A stretch of 64,000 nt of DNA from Oceanospirillum linum (GTDB taxonomy: Bacteria; Pseudomonadota; Gammaproteobacteria; Pseudomonadales; Halomonadaceae). The notes below the pieces were generated by a model that was given only the letters and a program-made list of their open reading frames with translations, was not told where the DNA came from and searched no databases. Both the position numbers and the translations under genes were made by a program. This document shows positions 17,278 to 25,606 of this stretch, piece after piece (the first letter of the stretch is position 1; each line of letters begins with the position of its first letter). The stretch spans positions 124,001-188,000 of the forward strand of contig NZ_MTSD02000004.1 in assembly GCF_001995095.2 (NCBI RefSeq). Reading direction: 5' to 3'.

Positions 17278-17559
17278 TTAGTGGAATATCCGGTCACCTT
17301 GCTGGTCAATCATCTGTTTGGCTTTGCGGATCATCTCTTTGGCGCATTCATCGGCGGAGGGTAAAGTATCCGCGCGGATAAATATGTGCACTTGTTCGCC
17401 TTTCGTGATTGTACCGTTGATGCGGAAACCCTGCTCCTCTTTGATCGAGGCGGGTGTGATCAGATAATCACCGTAGCTTTCAGAAGCTTGGTTCTGAGGC
17501 GCTTTAGGGGCCTTTTCACCGGTGGCAAATAGTGATTTAAATGAAGAGATCAGACTCAT
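17278..17559 (-). CDS. HlyU family protein
   Basis: A 93-residue protein matching the HlyU family (Pfam HlyU, distinct from the ArsR-type Vibrio HlyU): MSLISSFKSLF, then YGDYLITPASIKEEQGFRINGTITK and HIFIRADTLPSADECAKEMIRKAKQMIDQQG. These proteins are described as transcriptional activators, but no DNA-binding motif is evident here and function is uncertain. It stands alone, convergent with yccF. Confidence 0.75.
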   Translation of the reverse strand: MSLISSFKSLFATGEKAPKAPQNQASESYGDYLITPASIKEEQGFRINGTITKGEQVHIFIRADTLPSADECAKEMIRKAKQMIDQQGDRIFH

Positions 17560-17753
17560 AACGGGCCTTTTAAAATAGTTTATTTATATAGTGTAGCTAA
17601 GCTGAACAAGAGATAATTCTACAGTCTGTAGTGTACCTCAGATTCTGCTTATGGGTGAACTAACAGCTTGAATGCATGGAGGTTTGTCTTAACAAACACT
17701 GATTCAGCTGACAAAATGCCCCTATACCACTTTTAAAGAACGAGATTCATTCG

Positions 17754-18413
17754 ATGAAAATAACGTCTGTTGTCTGCCGGTTGCTCTGTCTGATGGGTAC
17801 TGTTTCCCTGCTATCTGCCTGCCAAAGTACTTATTACTCTGCCATGGAGCAGGTGGGTGTCCATAAACGCGATATTTTGGTTGATCGGGTGGATAATGCG
17901 AAAGAATCTCAGGAGGAGGCTCAGGAGCAGTTTAAATCTGCCCTGGATCAGTATCGGGCTGTTGTCAGTTTTAATGGTGGCGAGATTGAAACGCTGTATG
18001 AGCGCCTCAATGCTGAATATGAAGATAGTGAAGCGGCAGCTGAAGAGGTCCGTGAGCGAATCGAGAAAGTTGAGCACGTCGCTGAGGCTTTGTTTGATGA
18101 GTGGGAAGAGGAGCTGAATCTTTATACCAGCAGTCGCCTGCGCCGTCAGAGTGAACGCCAATTGAATGAAACACAGAGCCGCTACAAAAGCCTGATTCGT
18201 GCGATGAAACGTGCTGAAGGACGTATGCAGCCTGTTCTGTCTGCGCTTCAGGACAATGTACTGTTTCTGAAGCATAACCTTAATGCCCGGGCCATTGGGG
18301 CATTAAAAGATGAATTGGCAGGTATTCGCCAGGATGTTGATGTGATGATTCGGGAGATGAGTGTCGCGATTCAGGAATCAGACCAGTTTATTGCGGATAT
18401 GAAGCAGGAGTGA
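17754..18413 (+). CDS. DUF2959 family lipoprotein
   Basis: A 219-residue lipoprotein: signal peptide with lipobox LLSAC, lipidated cysteine at about residue 23. The mature part is almost entirely charged helix (VDNAKESQEEAQEQFKSALD, then SEAAAEEVRERIEKVEHVAEAL), predicting an extended coiled coil, followed by a DUF2959 C-terminal part (NVLFLKHNLNARAIGAL and DVDVMIREMSVAIQESD). Residue +2 after Cys is Gln, so outer-membrane sorting is expected under the usual rule. Function is unknown. It ends upstream of a strong bidirectional terminator shared with rhlE. Confidence 0.85.
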   Translation: MKITSVVCRLLCLMGTVSLLSACQSTYYSAMEQVGVHKRDILVDRVDNAKESQEEAQEQFKSALDQYRAVVSFNGGEIETLYERLNAEYEDSEAAAEEVRERIEKVEHVAEALFDEWEEELNLYTSSRLRRQSERQLNETQSRYKSLIRAMKRAEGRMQPVLSALQDNVLFLKHNLNARAIGALKDELAGIRQDVDVMIREMSVAIQESDQFIADMKQE

Positions 18414-18482
18414 TCAGATCATTTCTGTTATCCGCCTCCATGGCTTTCGGGTAACACCGGGTCAGTGGGGCAAGTAGGACTC

Positions 18483-18527
18483 AGAAAATAAAACGGGCTG
18501 CTTTTCAGGTAGCCCGTTTTTGTTTTC
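18483..18527. terminator. Bidirectional terminator between DUF2959 gene and rhlE
   Basis: AAACGGGCT (18491-18499) pairs with AGCCCGTTT (18511-18519), with A-rich sequence on the left and T-rich on the right; the pairing can extend outward through AGAAAA/TTTTCT. It can stop transcripts of both convergent genes. Confidence 0.85.
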
Positions 18528-18575
18528 TGGCGGCTGGCAGAAATATTATAGCTTCTGACAGGCACGGTCTCTTGC

Positions 18576-19973
18576 TTACTTTCGGAACTTTGCCCATGGA
18601 TCAGCCGCTTTGCTGTTACCCGACGTCCTGTTGCCGTCATCACGGCTACGGCGCTGGGGAGCCTGTCCTCGCTTACTGTCGCCGTTTTTTTTCGGACCTG
18701 GTTTGCGGTAACTGCCGGTCGGCGCGGGTTTGCCATCCTCTGGAGCTTTACGCTTAAAGCTTGGACGCTCTGCTTCATCCGCTCCTGCAACAACTTTGCC
18801 GCTTTTGGGGACAAAGTTCAGCTTGGTTACCGGAACTTCTTTACGGGGCTCAAAGCCTGCTTCGACACGGCGCTCTAAAAGATGGTTCAGACGGCTTTCA
18901 ATAGCGATCAGATGTTTAAAGTCATCTTTGGACACGAAGGAGATCGCCTCACCGGAGGCTCCGGCACGACCCGTGCGGCCAATTCGGTGTACATAGTCCT
19001 GGGATTCCTGCGGCAGGTCGTAATTCACCACACGGCTTAACTGGTCGATATCGATGCCGCGGGCAGTGACATCTGTGGTCACCAGGTATTTTAACTCACC
19101 GGACTTAAACGCCTCCAGCACCCGTGTTCGCTCTTTCTGACTCCGGCCACTGTGAATGGTGTCGGAAGCTATGCCACGCTTTTCTAGCTGGCTGGCTAAT
19201 TTGGCGGCGCCATGCTTGGTGCGGATAAAGATCAGTGCCTGATCCCAGTTGTTCTCTGTAATCAGGTGGCTTAACAACGCGGATTTGGTGTCTTTGTCAA
19301 CGGTAATAATCCACTGCTCAATTTTTGGCTCAGCATCTGCGGTATCCGCAATTTTGATCTCTAGCGGGTGCTGCAGTGCGGTTCGGGCCAGTTGGCGAAC
19401 CGCCTCCGGTAAGGTGGCGGAGAACAGCAGGTTCTGACGTTGTTCCGGCAGGCGCTCAATGACTTTGTTGATATCCGCGATAAAGCCCATGTCCAGCATC
19501 CGGTCCGCTTCATCAAGCACAAAATACTCCAGCTCATCCAGCTGTAGCGCACGCTGATACAACATATCGATCAGTCGGCCTGGTGTGGCCACCAGAATAT
19601 CAACGCCCTCGATCAGTGCCTGCTTTTGGTCCGCAATTTTACTGCCACCAAACATCGCCATTGAACGGATATCAAGATGTTTGGCATAGCTTTGAACGCT
19701 GTTTTCAACCTGTACTGCAAGCTCCCGGGTTGGCACGAGAATCAATGCCTGAACCCGCTTGGCTCGTACGGTCTTGTCCGGGTCGATCTGTTGCAGGATG
19801 GGTAGAACGAAAGCGGCGGTTTTACCGGTGCCGGTTTGAGCTGCGGCGATGAGATCCCGGCCAGCCAGAATTTCAGGGATAGCCCGCTGCTGTATCGGAG
19901 TTGGTGTGGTGTAGCCCTGTTCAGTAAGCGCTTTTACAAGAGAGGCGTTAAGCTTGAGTGTAGCAAATGACAT
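18576..19973 (-). CDS. rhlE: DEAD-box RNA helicase RhlE-type
   Basis: ATP-dependent RNA helicase involved in RNA remodelling and ribosome maturation. From the ATG at 19973 it is 465 residues: Q motif GYTTPTPIQQRAIP, Walker A AAQTGTGKTAAF, PTRELAVQ, TPGRL, DEAD in VLDEADRML, SAT in LFSATLP, and C-terminal HRIGRTGRAG. The tail after residue 370 is basic and low-complexity (KRKAPEDGKPAPTGSYRK, GDSKRGQAPQRRSRDDGN), typical of RhlE RNA-binding extensions. An in-frame start at 20045 would add 24 residues of non-family sequence, so MSFATLKLN is preferred. Confidence 0.92.
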   Translation of the reverse strand: MSFATLKLNASLVKALTEQGYTTPTPIQQRAIPEILAGRDLIAAAQTGTGKTAAFVLPILQQIDPDKTVRAKRVQALILVPTRELAVQVENSVQSYAKHLDIRSMAMFGGSKIADQKQALIEGVDILVATPGRLIDMLYQRALQLDELEYFVLDEADRMLDMGFIADINKVIERLPEQRQNLLFSATLPEAVRQLARTALQHPLEIKIADTADAEPKIEQWIITVDKDTKSALLSHLITENNWDQALIFIRTKHGAAKLASQLEKRGIASDTIHSGRSQKERTRVLEAFKSGELKYLVTTDVTARGIDIDQLSRVVNYDLPQESQDYVHRIGRTGRAGASGEAISFVSKDDFKHLIAIESRLNHLLERRVEAGFEPRKEVPVTKLNFVPKSGKVVAGADEAERPSFKRKAPEDGKPAPTGSYRKPGPKKNGDSKRGQAPQRRSRDDGNRTSGNSKAADPWAKFRK

Positions 19974-20206
19974 GGTGTTTCCCGGCATGGTGGCACTGAA
20001 AAATAATAAGGCACGGGACACGGGCCGGAGTGTGCTCGCCGTCACCGGTGTTTCGTACGCAAAAAGAGGTGCGCCACTATAGCAGACAGGCGGATGTTTT
20101 TGGAGTCATGAAAGGCCCAATCAAAAGGAATTAAGCGTGCCCGGGTTGCCTGTTATGAATCTCTGGGCGGCGGGCGGGCAGAAAATCGGCCTCTCAGATA
20201 AAAAAG

Positions 20207-20228
20207 CGATAAAACGTTTTTTTTATCG
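20207..20228. repeat. Inverted repeat in rhlE-rnz divergent region
   Basis: CGATAAAA (20207-20214) and TTTTATCG (20221-20228) form a perfect 8-bp inverted repeat with a 6-nt centre, in the shared upstream region of rhlE and rnz, 68 bp before rnz. It could be an operator or an RNA hairpin. Confidence 0.4.
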
Positions 20229-20295
20229 GATGGCTGGGCTACTCTGCGGCGCTTAGTATTTGTATTCTTGATTCAGGATCAGGTAGATATTACGC

Positions 20296-21339
20296 GTGCA
20301 GATTACCTTTTTAGGCACTTCATCCGGTGTGCCATCCCGTCAACGAAATGTCAGTGCCACGGCGATACAGCCGGAAAAAAGTCGCCATTGGGCGCTGGTT
20401 GATTGTGGCGAAGCAACGCAGCACCAATTGCTGCATACGCCTTTGTCACCTCAGAAACTGTCGATAGTGCTGATCACTCACAGGCATGGCGACCACTGTT
20501 ATGGCCTGCCGGGCTTGCTGGCCTCCTGTCAGCTGAATGGCCGAACGGAGCCTCTGACCCTTGTTGCCCCTGAGGCGGTCTGGCGGTATCTGCAGGCTGT
20601 GATTGAACTCACCGACCTGCATATTACCTATCCTCTGCAGTTTGTTGCCGTTAATTCGGCACTTAGCCTGAATATTGCCGGGTTCAGAATAACGGCTCAT
20701 CCTCTGAGTCATAGGGTGCCCAGTTGGGCTTATCGGTTTGAAGAAACAGGGATACCCAAAAAACTGAATCTGGCGCGCCTGAAGGAGGACGGTATTCCCT
20801 CGGGGCATCATTACGCCTGTCTTCAGGCGGGGGAAGATGTTGAGTTGCCTGATGGTCGGGTGCTAAACAGTGCTGAATATACTTTTGATTCCTGGTCTGC
20901 ACGGACTGTGGTTATTGCCGGAGATAATGATACACCGGAGCTGTTGTCAGAGGCTTGCAGAGGCGCTGATCTTCTCGTGCATGAATCGACATATACCCAG
21001 GAAGTACTGGAACACGTAGGGCCGGAACCGCAGCATTCATCGGCAGAGCGTGTGGCCCGTTTTGCCGCCAGTGCCGGACTCAGGAATCTGATGCTGACCC
21101 ATTTCAGCCCCCGCTACCTGAAAAAAGCACGAAAAAAACGTGACCGGAGTATCGAAGAGATCCGGCACGAAGCGAGGTTGCATTATTCAGGGCGTCTGTT
21201 TTTGGCGGAGGACTTTGAGGCGTATGTTCTGGATCGAAACGGTCGCTGTCACTATGTTCAGAACCTGAAGCGCGATCATCATCGCCAGCCCGGTAAACAG
21301 AGTAGCACCAGAGGTGCGCCCGTGAAAAAAGAGGAATGA
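20296..21339 (+). CDS. rnz: Ribonuclease Z / ElaC-type
   Basis: Metallo-beta-lactamase fold endonuclease that processes tRNA 3' ends. The 347-residue chain shows MQITFLGTSSGVPSRQRNVSA at the N-terminus, the zinc motif THRHGDHCYGLPGLL (residues about 60-74), the PxKxx loop GIPKKLNLARLKEDGIPSG, the aspartate in VVIAGDNDTP, ESTY, and LMLTHFSPRY. The start is GTG at 20296 with AGGTAG upstream. The C-terminal extension DRNGRCHYVQNLKRDHHRQPG is basic and unusual. The stop overlaps the yqaA start by four bases, implying translational coupling. Confidence 0.92.
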   Translation: MQITFLGTSSGVPSRQRNVSATAIQPEKSRHWALVDCGEATQHQLLHTPLSPQKLSIVLITHRHGDHCYGLPGLLASCQLNGRTEPLTLVAPEAVWRYLQAVIELTDLHITYPLQFVAVNSALSLNIAGFRITAHPLSHRVPSWAYRFEETGIPKKLNLARLKEDGIPSGHHYACLQAGEDVELPDGRVLNSAEYTFDSWSARTVVIAGDNDTPELLSEACRGADLLVHESTYTQEVLEHVGPEPQHSSAERVARFAASAGLRNLMLTHFSPRYLKKARKKRDRSIEEIRHEARLHYSGRLFLAEDFEAYVLDRNGRCHYVQNLKRDHHRQPGKQSSTRGAPVKKEE

Positions 21340-21767
21340 CGTTGGAGGTTCTGTTTCTTTTTTTCTCGGCCTTTATGGCTGCCACAATCTTTCCGTTTTA
21401 CTCTGAAGCATGGCTATTTATCTTACTGCAGCAGGGATATGATCCTGTTCCTCTGGTGATTGTCGCTTCGCTTGGTAATACGCTGGGGGCGGTGGTGAAC
21501 TGGTATCTTGGGCGCTATTTGCTGAAATACCAGCACAAGCGCTGGTTTTATTTTAAACCGGAACAGATAGGGCGTATGCAGATCAGGTTCCAGCGTTATG
21601 GTATCTGGAGTTTGCTGATGGCCTGGTTGCCTGTTGTGGGAGATGTTCTGACATTGATTGCAGGAATAATGCGTGTGCACTTGCTGCCGTTTTTAGCGCT
21701 GGTGGCTACAGGTAAAACACTGCGATATCTGGCAGTGGTTTATTTTGCCGGCTGGTTTGCGCAGTAG
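21336..21767 (+). CDS. yqaA: YqaA family inner-membrane protein
   Basis: A 143-residue membrane protein of the YqaA/DedA-like (VTT-related) family: NTLGAVVNWYLGRYL, then RYGIWSLLMAWLPVVGDVLTLIAGIMR. It has about four hydrophobic segments. DedA-type proteins are linked to membrane homeostasis and lipid carrier flipping, but YqaA itself is uncharacterised. It starts with ATG overlapping the rnz stop (ATGA). An 8-bp hairpin without a T tract (21773-21794) follows the stop. Confidence 0.85.
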   Translation: MTLEVLFLFFSAFMAATIFPFYSEAWLFILLQQGYDPVPLVIVASLGNTLGAVVNWYLGRYLLKYQHKRWFYFKPEQIGRMQIRFQRYGIWSLLMAWLPVVGDVLTLIAGIMRVHLLPFLALVATGKTLRYLAVVYFAGWFAQ

Positions 21768-21948
21768 TTGTAATAAGATGATGCTCCATCTTATGGGACG
21801 GCTTAAGAAAACCGTAGATGGGAGCGAAGTTTTTATGAAAGCAACGTTTTCCGGTGTGGCCCCCGTTAGGGGAAAAGCTTATGATTTTCCGCCTTGCTTT
21901 TGCAGTGTAAGATACTGAAGCACTGCCACTTCAGTCGTCACCACTTAG

Positions 21949-22134
21949 TTAGTGGGCGTGACGGCCAAAATGCAGGCTGATTTTAGGCAGTTTTACACTC
22001 AGTTTGGATGCGATAGATACTTTCAGATTAGTGAAAAATTCTGAAATGTATGCATCACGCTCTTCTTTAGCTTTAGCAACGTAGAATTCAATATCGATGT
22101 TGCCGTATGCGTCTTTTTTGATGTCGTTGTTCAT
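21949..22134 (-). CDS. Small conserved-looking protein, unknown
   Basis: A 61-residue protein MNNDIKKDAYGNIDIEFYVA... with a central segment AKAKEERDAYISEFF and a His-containing end LHFGRHAH. The ATG at 22134 is preceded by AGGACG, a good ribosome binding site, which argues for a real gene. The core resembles short proteobacterial proteins with an AxxLRxxY(I/L)xxxF pattern annotated as RSP_7527-like, but I am not sure. No function assigned. Confidence 0.6.
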   Translation of the reverse strand: MNNDIKKDAYGNIDIEFYVAKAKEERDAYISEFFTNLKVSIASKLSVKLPKISLHFGRHAH

Positions 22135-22350
22135 AATAGTCGTCCTGTAAGTCATATATATTGGGGGCTTCAGCAATACCGTAGAGTTTCTGGGTCCTGA
22201 TGGTTATCCCGATCACTTTCGGTGTTTAACTAAAGTACGTGTATCTTAAGACTTTGGTATAAACTCCACAAACGACCTTTTTTAACCTAAATGATGAGAA
22301 AAACTAATCAATTGGCTATGTTTCTGTCTGCTGGAAAATAGAGGTGCCTT

Positions 22351-23250
22351 ATCAGACGTTTACCCCCTATGAATGCGCTGCGGGTTTTTGAAGCTGCAGC
22401 CCGTAATGAAAGTTTTGCCAAAGCGGCAGAGGAGTTGTTTATTACTGCTTCCGCCGTTAGCCATCAGATCAAAAGTCTTGAGCATTATCTCGGCCTTAGC
22501 CTGTTTCTTCGCAATAAACGCAAGGTAGAGCTGACCGAAGCAGGGGCTCAGTACTTACGCTCTGTGCGGGGGGCTCTGGATGAGATAGAAGCGGCCACCT
22601 ACCGACTGACATCTAATCCGGAGCGGGATGTGGTGACCATCAGTGTTGCACCGAACTTTCTGATACGCTGGTTAATGCCCCGTATGAACCGCTTTCAGGC
22701 GCTGTTCCCCGATGTGGAGCTGCAGATTAGTGCTTCATCGGGTTTGATCGATTTTAATAAGCAAAATACGGATATGGCTGTTTATTATGGTTATGGTGAC
22801 TGGCCTGATATTGAAGTACATTTTTTGCGTAATGTACTGCTGGTGCCGGTGTGTAGCCCTTCATTGCTGGAGGGGCGGCATGCCTTGAACAAACCTGCAG
22901 ATCTGCGTCATCACACATTGATTCATGTGAGTAAGCGGGTGCATGAATGGCCGGAGTGGTTGCAGTTAGCCGGCGTTGATTATCGTGGCTTCAGCCACGG
23001 TTTGCAGCTTTCCAGTAGTCAGCTGGCAACAGGGGCTGCCCAGGAAGGATTGGGTGTGGCTCTGGCGGACAGTACGTTGACTTCCCGTGAAATCAAAGAG
23101 GGTAAGTTGATCCGGCCTTTTGATATTAAGCTGGACACTCATAAATCTTTTTACCTGGTTTACCAGAAGCAGCGGCCTCTCTCCTACGGTATGAAGGTAT
23201 TTAAAGACTGGATGATTGAAGAGATGCAGGATGGTCTCACAAGGGTGTGA
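22351..23250 (+). CDS. LysR-family regulator, GcvA-like
   Basis: LysR-type regulator with N-terminal winged helix (NALRVFEAAARNESFAKAAEELFITASAVSHQIKSLE) and a C-terminal substrate-binding domain. GcvA-type proteins start with a few residues ending RRLPPLNAL. Here IRRLPPMNAL is encoded, but the first six codons lie upstream of the only canonical start, ATG at 22369. AGAGGTG (22340-22346) is placed properly for initiation at ATC 22351 and is too far from 22369. I therefore give the start as a possible ATC; the conventional reading is 22369-23250 (293 residues). The 235-bp region on the left is shared with a small divergent gene. Confidence 0.8.
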   Translation: MRRLPPMNALRVFEAAARNESFAKAAEELFITASAVSHQIKSLEHYLGLSLFLRNKRKVELTEAGAQYLRSVRGALDEIEAATYRLTSNPERDVVTISVAPNFLIRWLMPRMNRFQALFPDVELQISASSGLIDFNKQNTDMAVYYGYGDWPDIEVHFLRNVLLVPVCSPSLLEGRHALNKPADLRHHTLIHVSKRVHEWPEWLQLAGVDYRGFSHGLQLSSSQLATGAAQEGLGVALADSTLTSREIKEGKLIRPFDIKLDTHKSFYLVYQKQRPLSYGMKVFKDWMIEEMQDGLTRV

Positions 23251-23379
23251 GCTTTACTATTTACCGGGCAGGGGAGTCGGGCTTAGAAAATGACGGCTCT
23301 TTGCTGCTGTACCCCCGTCAAGGAGGTATGGCCAGAGCCGCCACTCGTATGTTTCAGCAAGCAGTTTGCGTTGAGCTAC

Positions 23380-23601
23380 TTAAACGCTGAACACGTAATA
23401 TTCCGCATCCGGGTTCAGTGTCCCTTCACCCAGAATATCTTCCAAGGGGGTGGCACGACTTTTTTGTTTGTACAGCTCATAGGTAATGACCTGAACGGCA
23501 AGATCACCGTTGTCATCAACGATCAAAACGCTTTCATCTTTAATCGACTTCTGAATCTTTTTTTTCTGGCTGTTAGAAACAGCAATTTCCTGAATGCTCA
23601 T
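23380..23601 (-). CDS. Small hypothetical protein, 73 aa
   Basis: A 73-residue soluble protein MSIQEIAVSNSQKKKIQKSI..., with ESVLIVDDNGDLAVQVITYELY in the middle and PDAEYYVFSV at the end. A strong AGGAG ribosome binding site precedes the ATG, supporting a real gene. I do not recognise the family. It lies alone on the minus strand between a LysR gene and a chemoreceptor. Confidence 0.55.
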   Translation of the reverse strand: MSIQEIAVSNSQKKKIQKSIKDESVLIVDDNGDLAVQVITYELYKQKSRATPLEDILGEGTLNPDAEYYVFSV

Positions 23602-23722
23602 AGCACTCCTGATTTAATTCTGATGGTTTAATGGGCGGCCTGATGCTAATCGGGCCCCGCCAGCTGGCAGGGCACTCTAACGTAAAATATCAGGATAGCA
23701 AAGCAGGATCTGTTTTCTGCCG

Positions 23723-25354
23723 CTAGCTAAGTTTAAAGCGTCCCGCTAATTGGCTAAGGTGATCGCTTTCCTGACTGAGAGCATCGCAGGCTGTCTGGGT
23801 TTCCAGTGCGCCATCGGCTATACGATCTGAAGCCATATGGATAGCGCTGACACTTTCGCTCAGATCCCGGGCAACAGCTGTTTGTTCCTCTGTCGCAGTG
23901 GCGATCTGGGTGCTCATTCCGGCAATCTGTTCTGAGGCGCTCAGAATATGACCGAAGGAGTTACCCGCATCACGGATGCGCTCAAGCCCGGTCTGCATCT
24001 GCTGTTCGCTGTTCCCCATCATTTCTGCAGCCTGACCGGCATGCTTTTGCAGTGATTCGATAATGTCGCTGATTTCACTCAGCGAGGCCTGGGTTTTCTG
24101 GGCGAGCTGGCGTACCTCATCGGCGACGACGGCAAAACCTCTGCCTGCTTCACCGGCCCGGGCGGCTTCGATGGCAGCATTTAGCGCCAGAAGGTTTGTC
24201 TGTTCGGTAATGTTACCGATGACCTCTGAGATAACACTAATACTGTGGCTGTCTTCCTGGAGTCTTAAGACGACTTCGGCGGTTTGGCTCAAAGCACCTG
24301 CTAAAGCTTCACTCTGATCCACGGATTTTTGAATATTACTCTGACTTTCCTGAGCTTCATTTTTCGCCTGGTTGCTCTGCTCAGATGCATCAAGGGTACG
24401 TTGAACAACTTCACTGAAGCCTGCCTGCATCTGCTCGGTGGCTGCTGCAATCTGAGAAATTTCACTGCGCTGGGTGTCCAGGCTGCCGGTTGTCTCGCTT
24501 ACTTTATTACGCAGCGAGCTACTGGTGTCCTCCAGTGTTTTAACACTTTCGTTGATCTCTTTGGCCAGGGTGCTGAGGCCAGCCTGCATTCTGTCAAAGT
24601 AGTGTGCGGCACTACCTAACTCATCTTTAGCGAAGTCTTGCAGGTTAAGGCGTTTACTCAGGTCGCCCTGTTCAACGGCTTGCATCTGGTTAACCAGCCG
24701 CTCCAGTGGGCGGGTGACCTTGCGCGAAATCATAATGCTCATCATCACTAAGAAAGCGGTGATAACAGCCACCACAACGGATGTTAACCGGATCAGTCCG
24801 GAGATGCGTTCCGCTTCAGCTTCTTTGATGGTGATGGCTTCCTGTTCCAGATCCTCCTGCAGTCGGCTTAGCAGGGATACGATCTGATTAAAAGGAGCCA
24901 GCATAGGTCCCAGCATCTCTTTACGGGCCATAATGATGCGACCACTGTTGATCAGGTTGATGTAGTTTTCCTGCATTTTACGGTAGTCGTCAATTCGCTG
25001 CTGATACTCCCGTATATCTGCTTTAATTTTGCCTGTATCAGCCAGTTGCTCCATGGTATTCATTGCGGCAGCGACTTTTTCATCATTGAAGCGAATAGTT
25101 TCCAGTATTTTTTTGTGCTCAGAGGCATCATTTGTTAGGCCGTAATCCAGCGCAAACCGACGGTAAGTAACCGTGTAGTAACGCAGGTCAGATACAGTGG
25201 TAAGCAGGCTGACATTACGGTCAACAACCATGACAAACTGATTCTGAATACCATTAATGGAAACCAATAAATGAATACTCAGAGCAATAATGGCCGTAAT
25301 GGCAGCTCCGAAGACAAACTGGAGCGCCCGGGGTATCGAAATATTTTTAAACAT
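23723..25354 (-). CDS. Methyl-accepting chemotaxis protein, four-helix-bundle sensor
   Basis: A 543-residue chemoreceptor with transmembrane helix 1 (about 12-32), a helical periplasmic sensor (about 33-190; [25 protein letters not shown]) of the 4HB_MCP type, transmembrane helix 2 (about 188-210), HAMP ([25 protein letters not shown]) and a signalling domain with tip [20 protein letters not shown]. There is no C-terminal tether pentapeptide. It is transcribed in the same direction as the NMT1-GGDEF, MscS and EAL genes to the right, but with gaps of 65-250 bp. Confidence 0.93.
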   Translation of the reverse strand: MFKNISIPRALQFVFGAAITAIIALSIHLLVSINGIQNQFVMVVDRNVSLLTTVSDLRYYTVTYRRFALDYGLTNDASEHKKILETIRFNDEKVAAAMNTMEQLADTGKIKADIREYQQRIDDYRKMQENYINLINSGRIIMARKEMLGPMLAPFNQIVSLLSRLQEDLEQEAITIKEAEAERISGLIRLTSVVVAVITAFLVMMSIMISRKVTRPLERLVNQMQAVEQGDLSKRLNLQDFAKDELGSAAHYFDRMQAGLSTLAKEINESVKTLEDTSSSLRNKVSETTGSLDTQRSEISQIAAATEQMQAGFSEVVQRTLDASEQSNQAKNEAQESQSNIQKSVDQSEALAGALSQTAEVVLRLQEDSHSISVISEVIGNITEQTNLLALNAAIEAARAGEAGRGFAVVADEVRQLAQKTQASLSEISDIIESLQKHAGQAAEMMGNSEQQMQTGLERIRDAGNSFGHILSASEQIAGMSTQIATATEEQTAVARDLSESVSAIHMASDRIADGALETQTACDALSQESDHLSQLAGRFKLS

Positions 25355-25606
25355 ATCAAGCTTCCAATTAAGCCTGAATCTCCCAAGGGATATTCAGTTT
25401 TATGTGGGGACGACGGGATTTGAGATTATATGGAATTCATCATCAGATGGGGATACTTCTGATGTAAATCAAGAAAATAATAGATGTTAAAACCAATAAT
25501 AGCAGGTTTTGAAGCCCAGAATAGCAGGCGTGTGCCAGCTGATGTGCTGCAGGTTATATTCCAAAGGTATCAGCTGACAGCCTGAACCCTCAGGTTCCCT
25601 CAGGTT

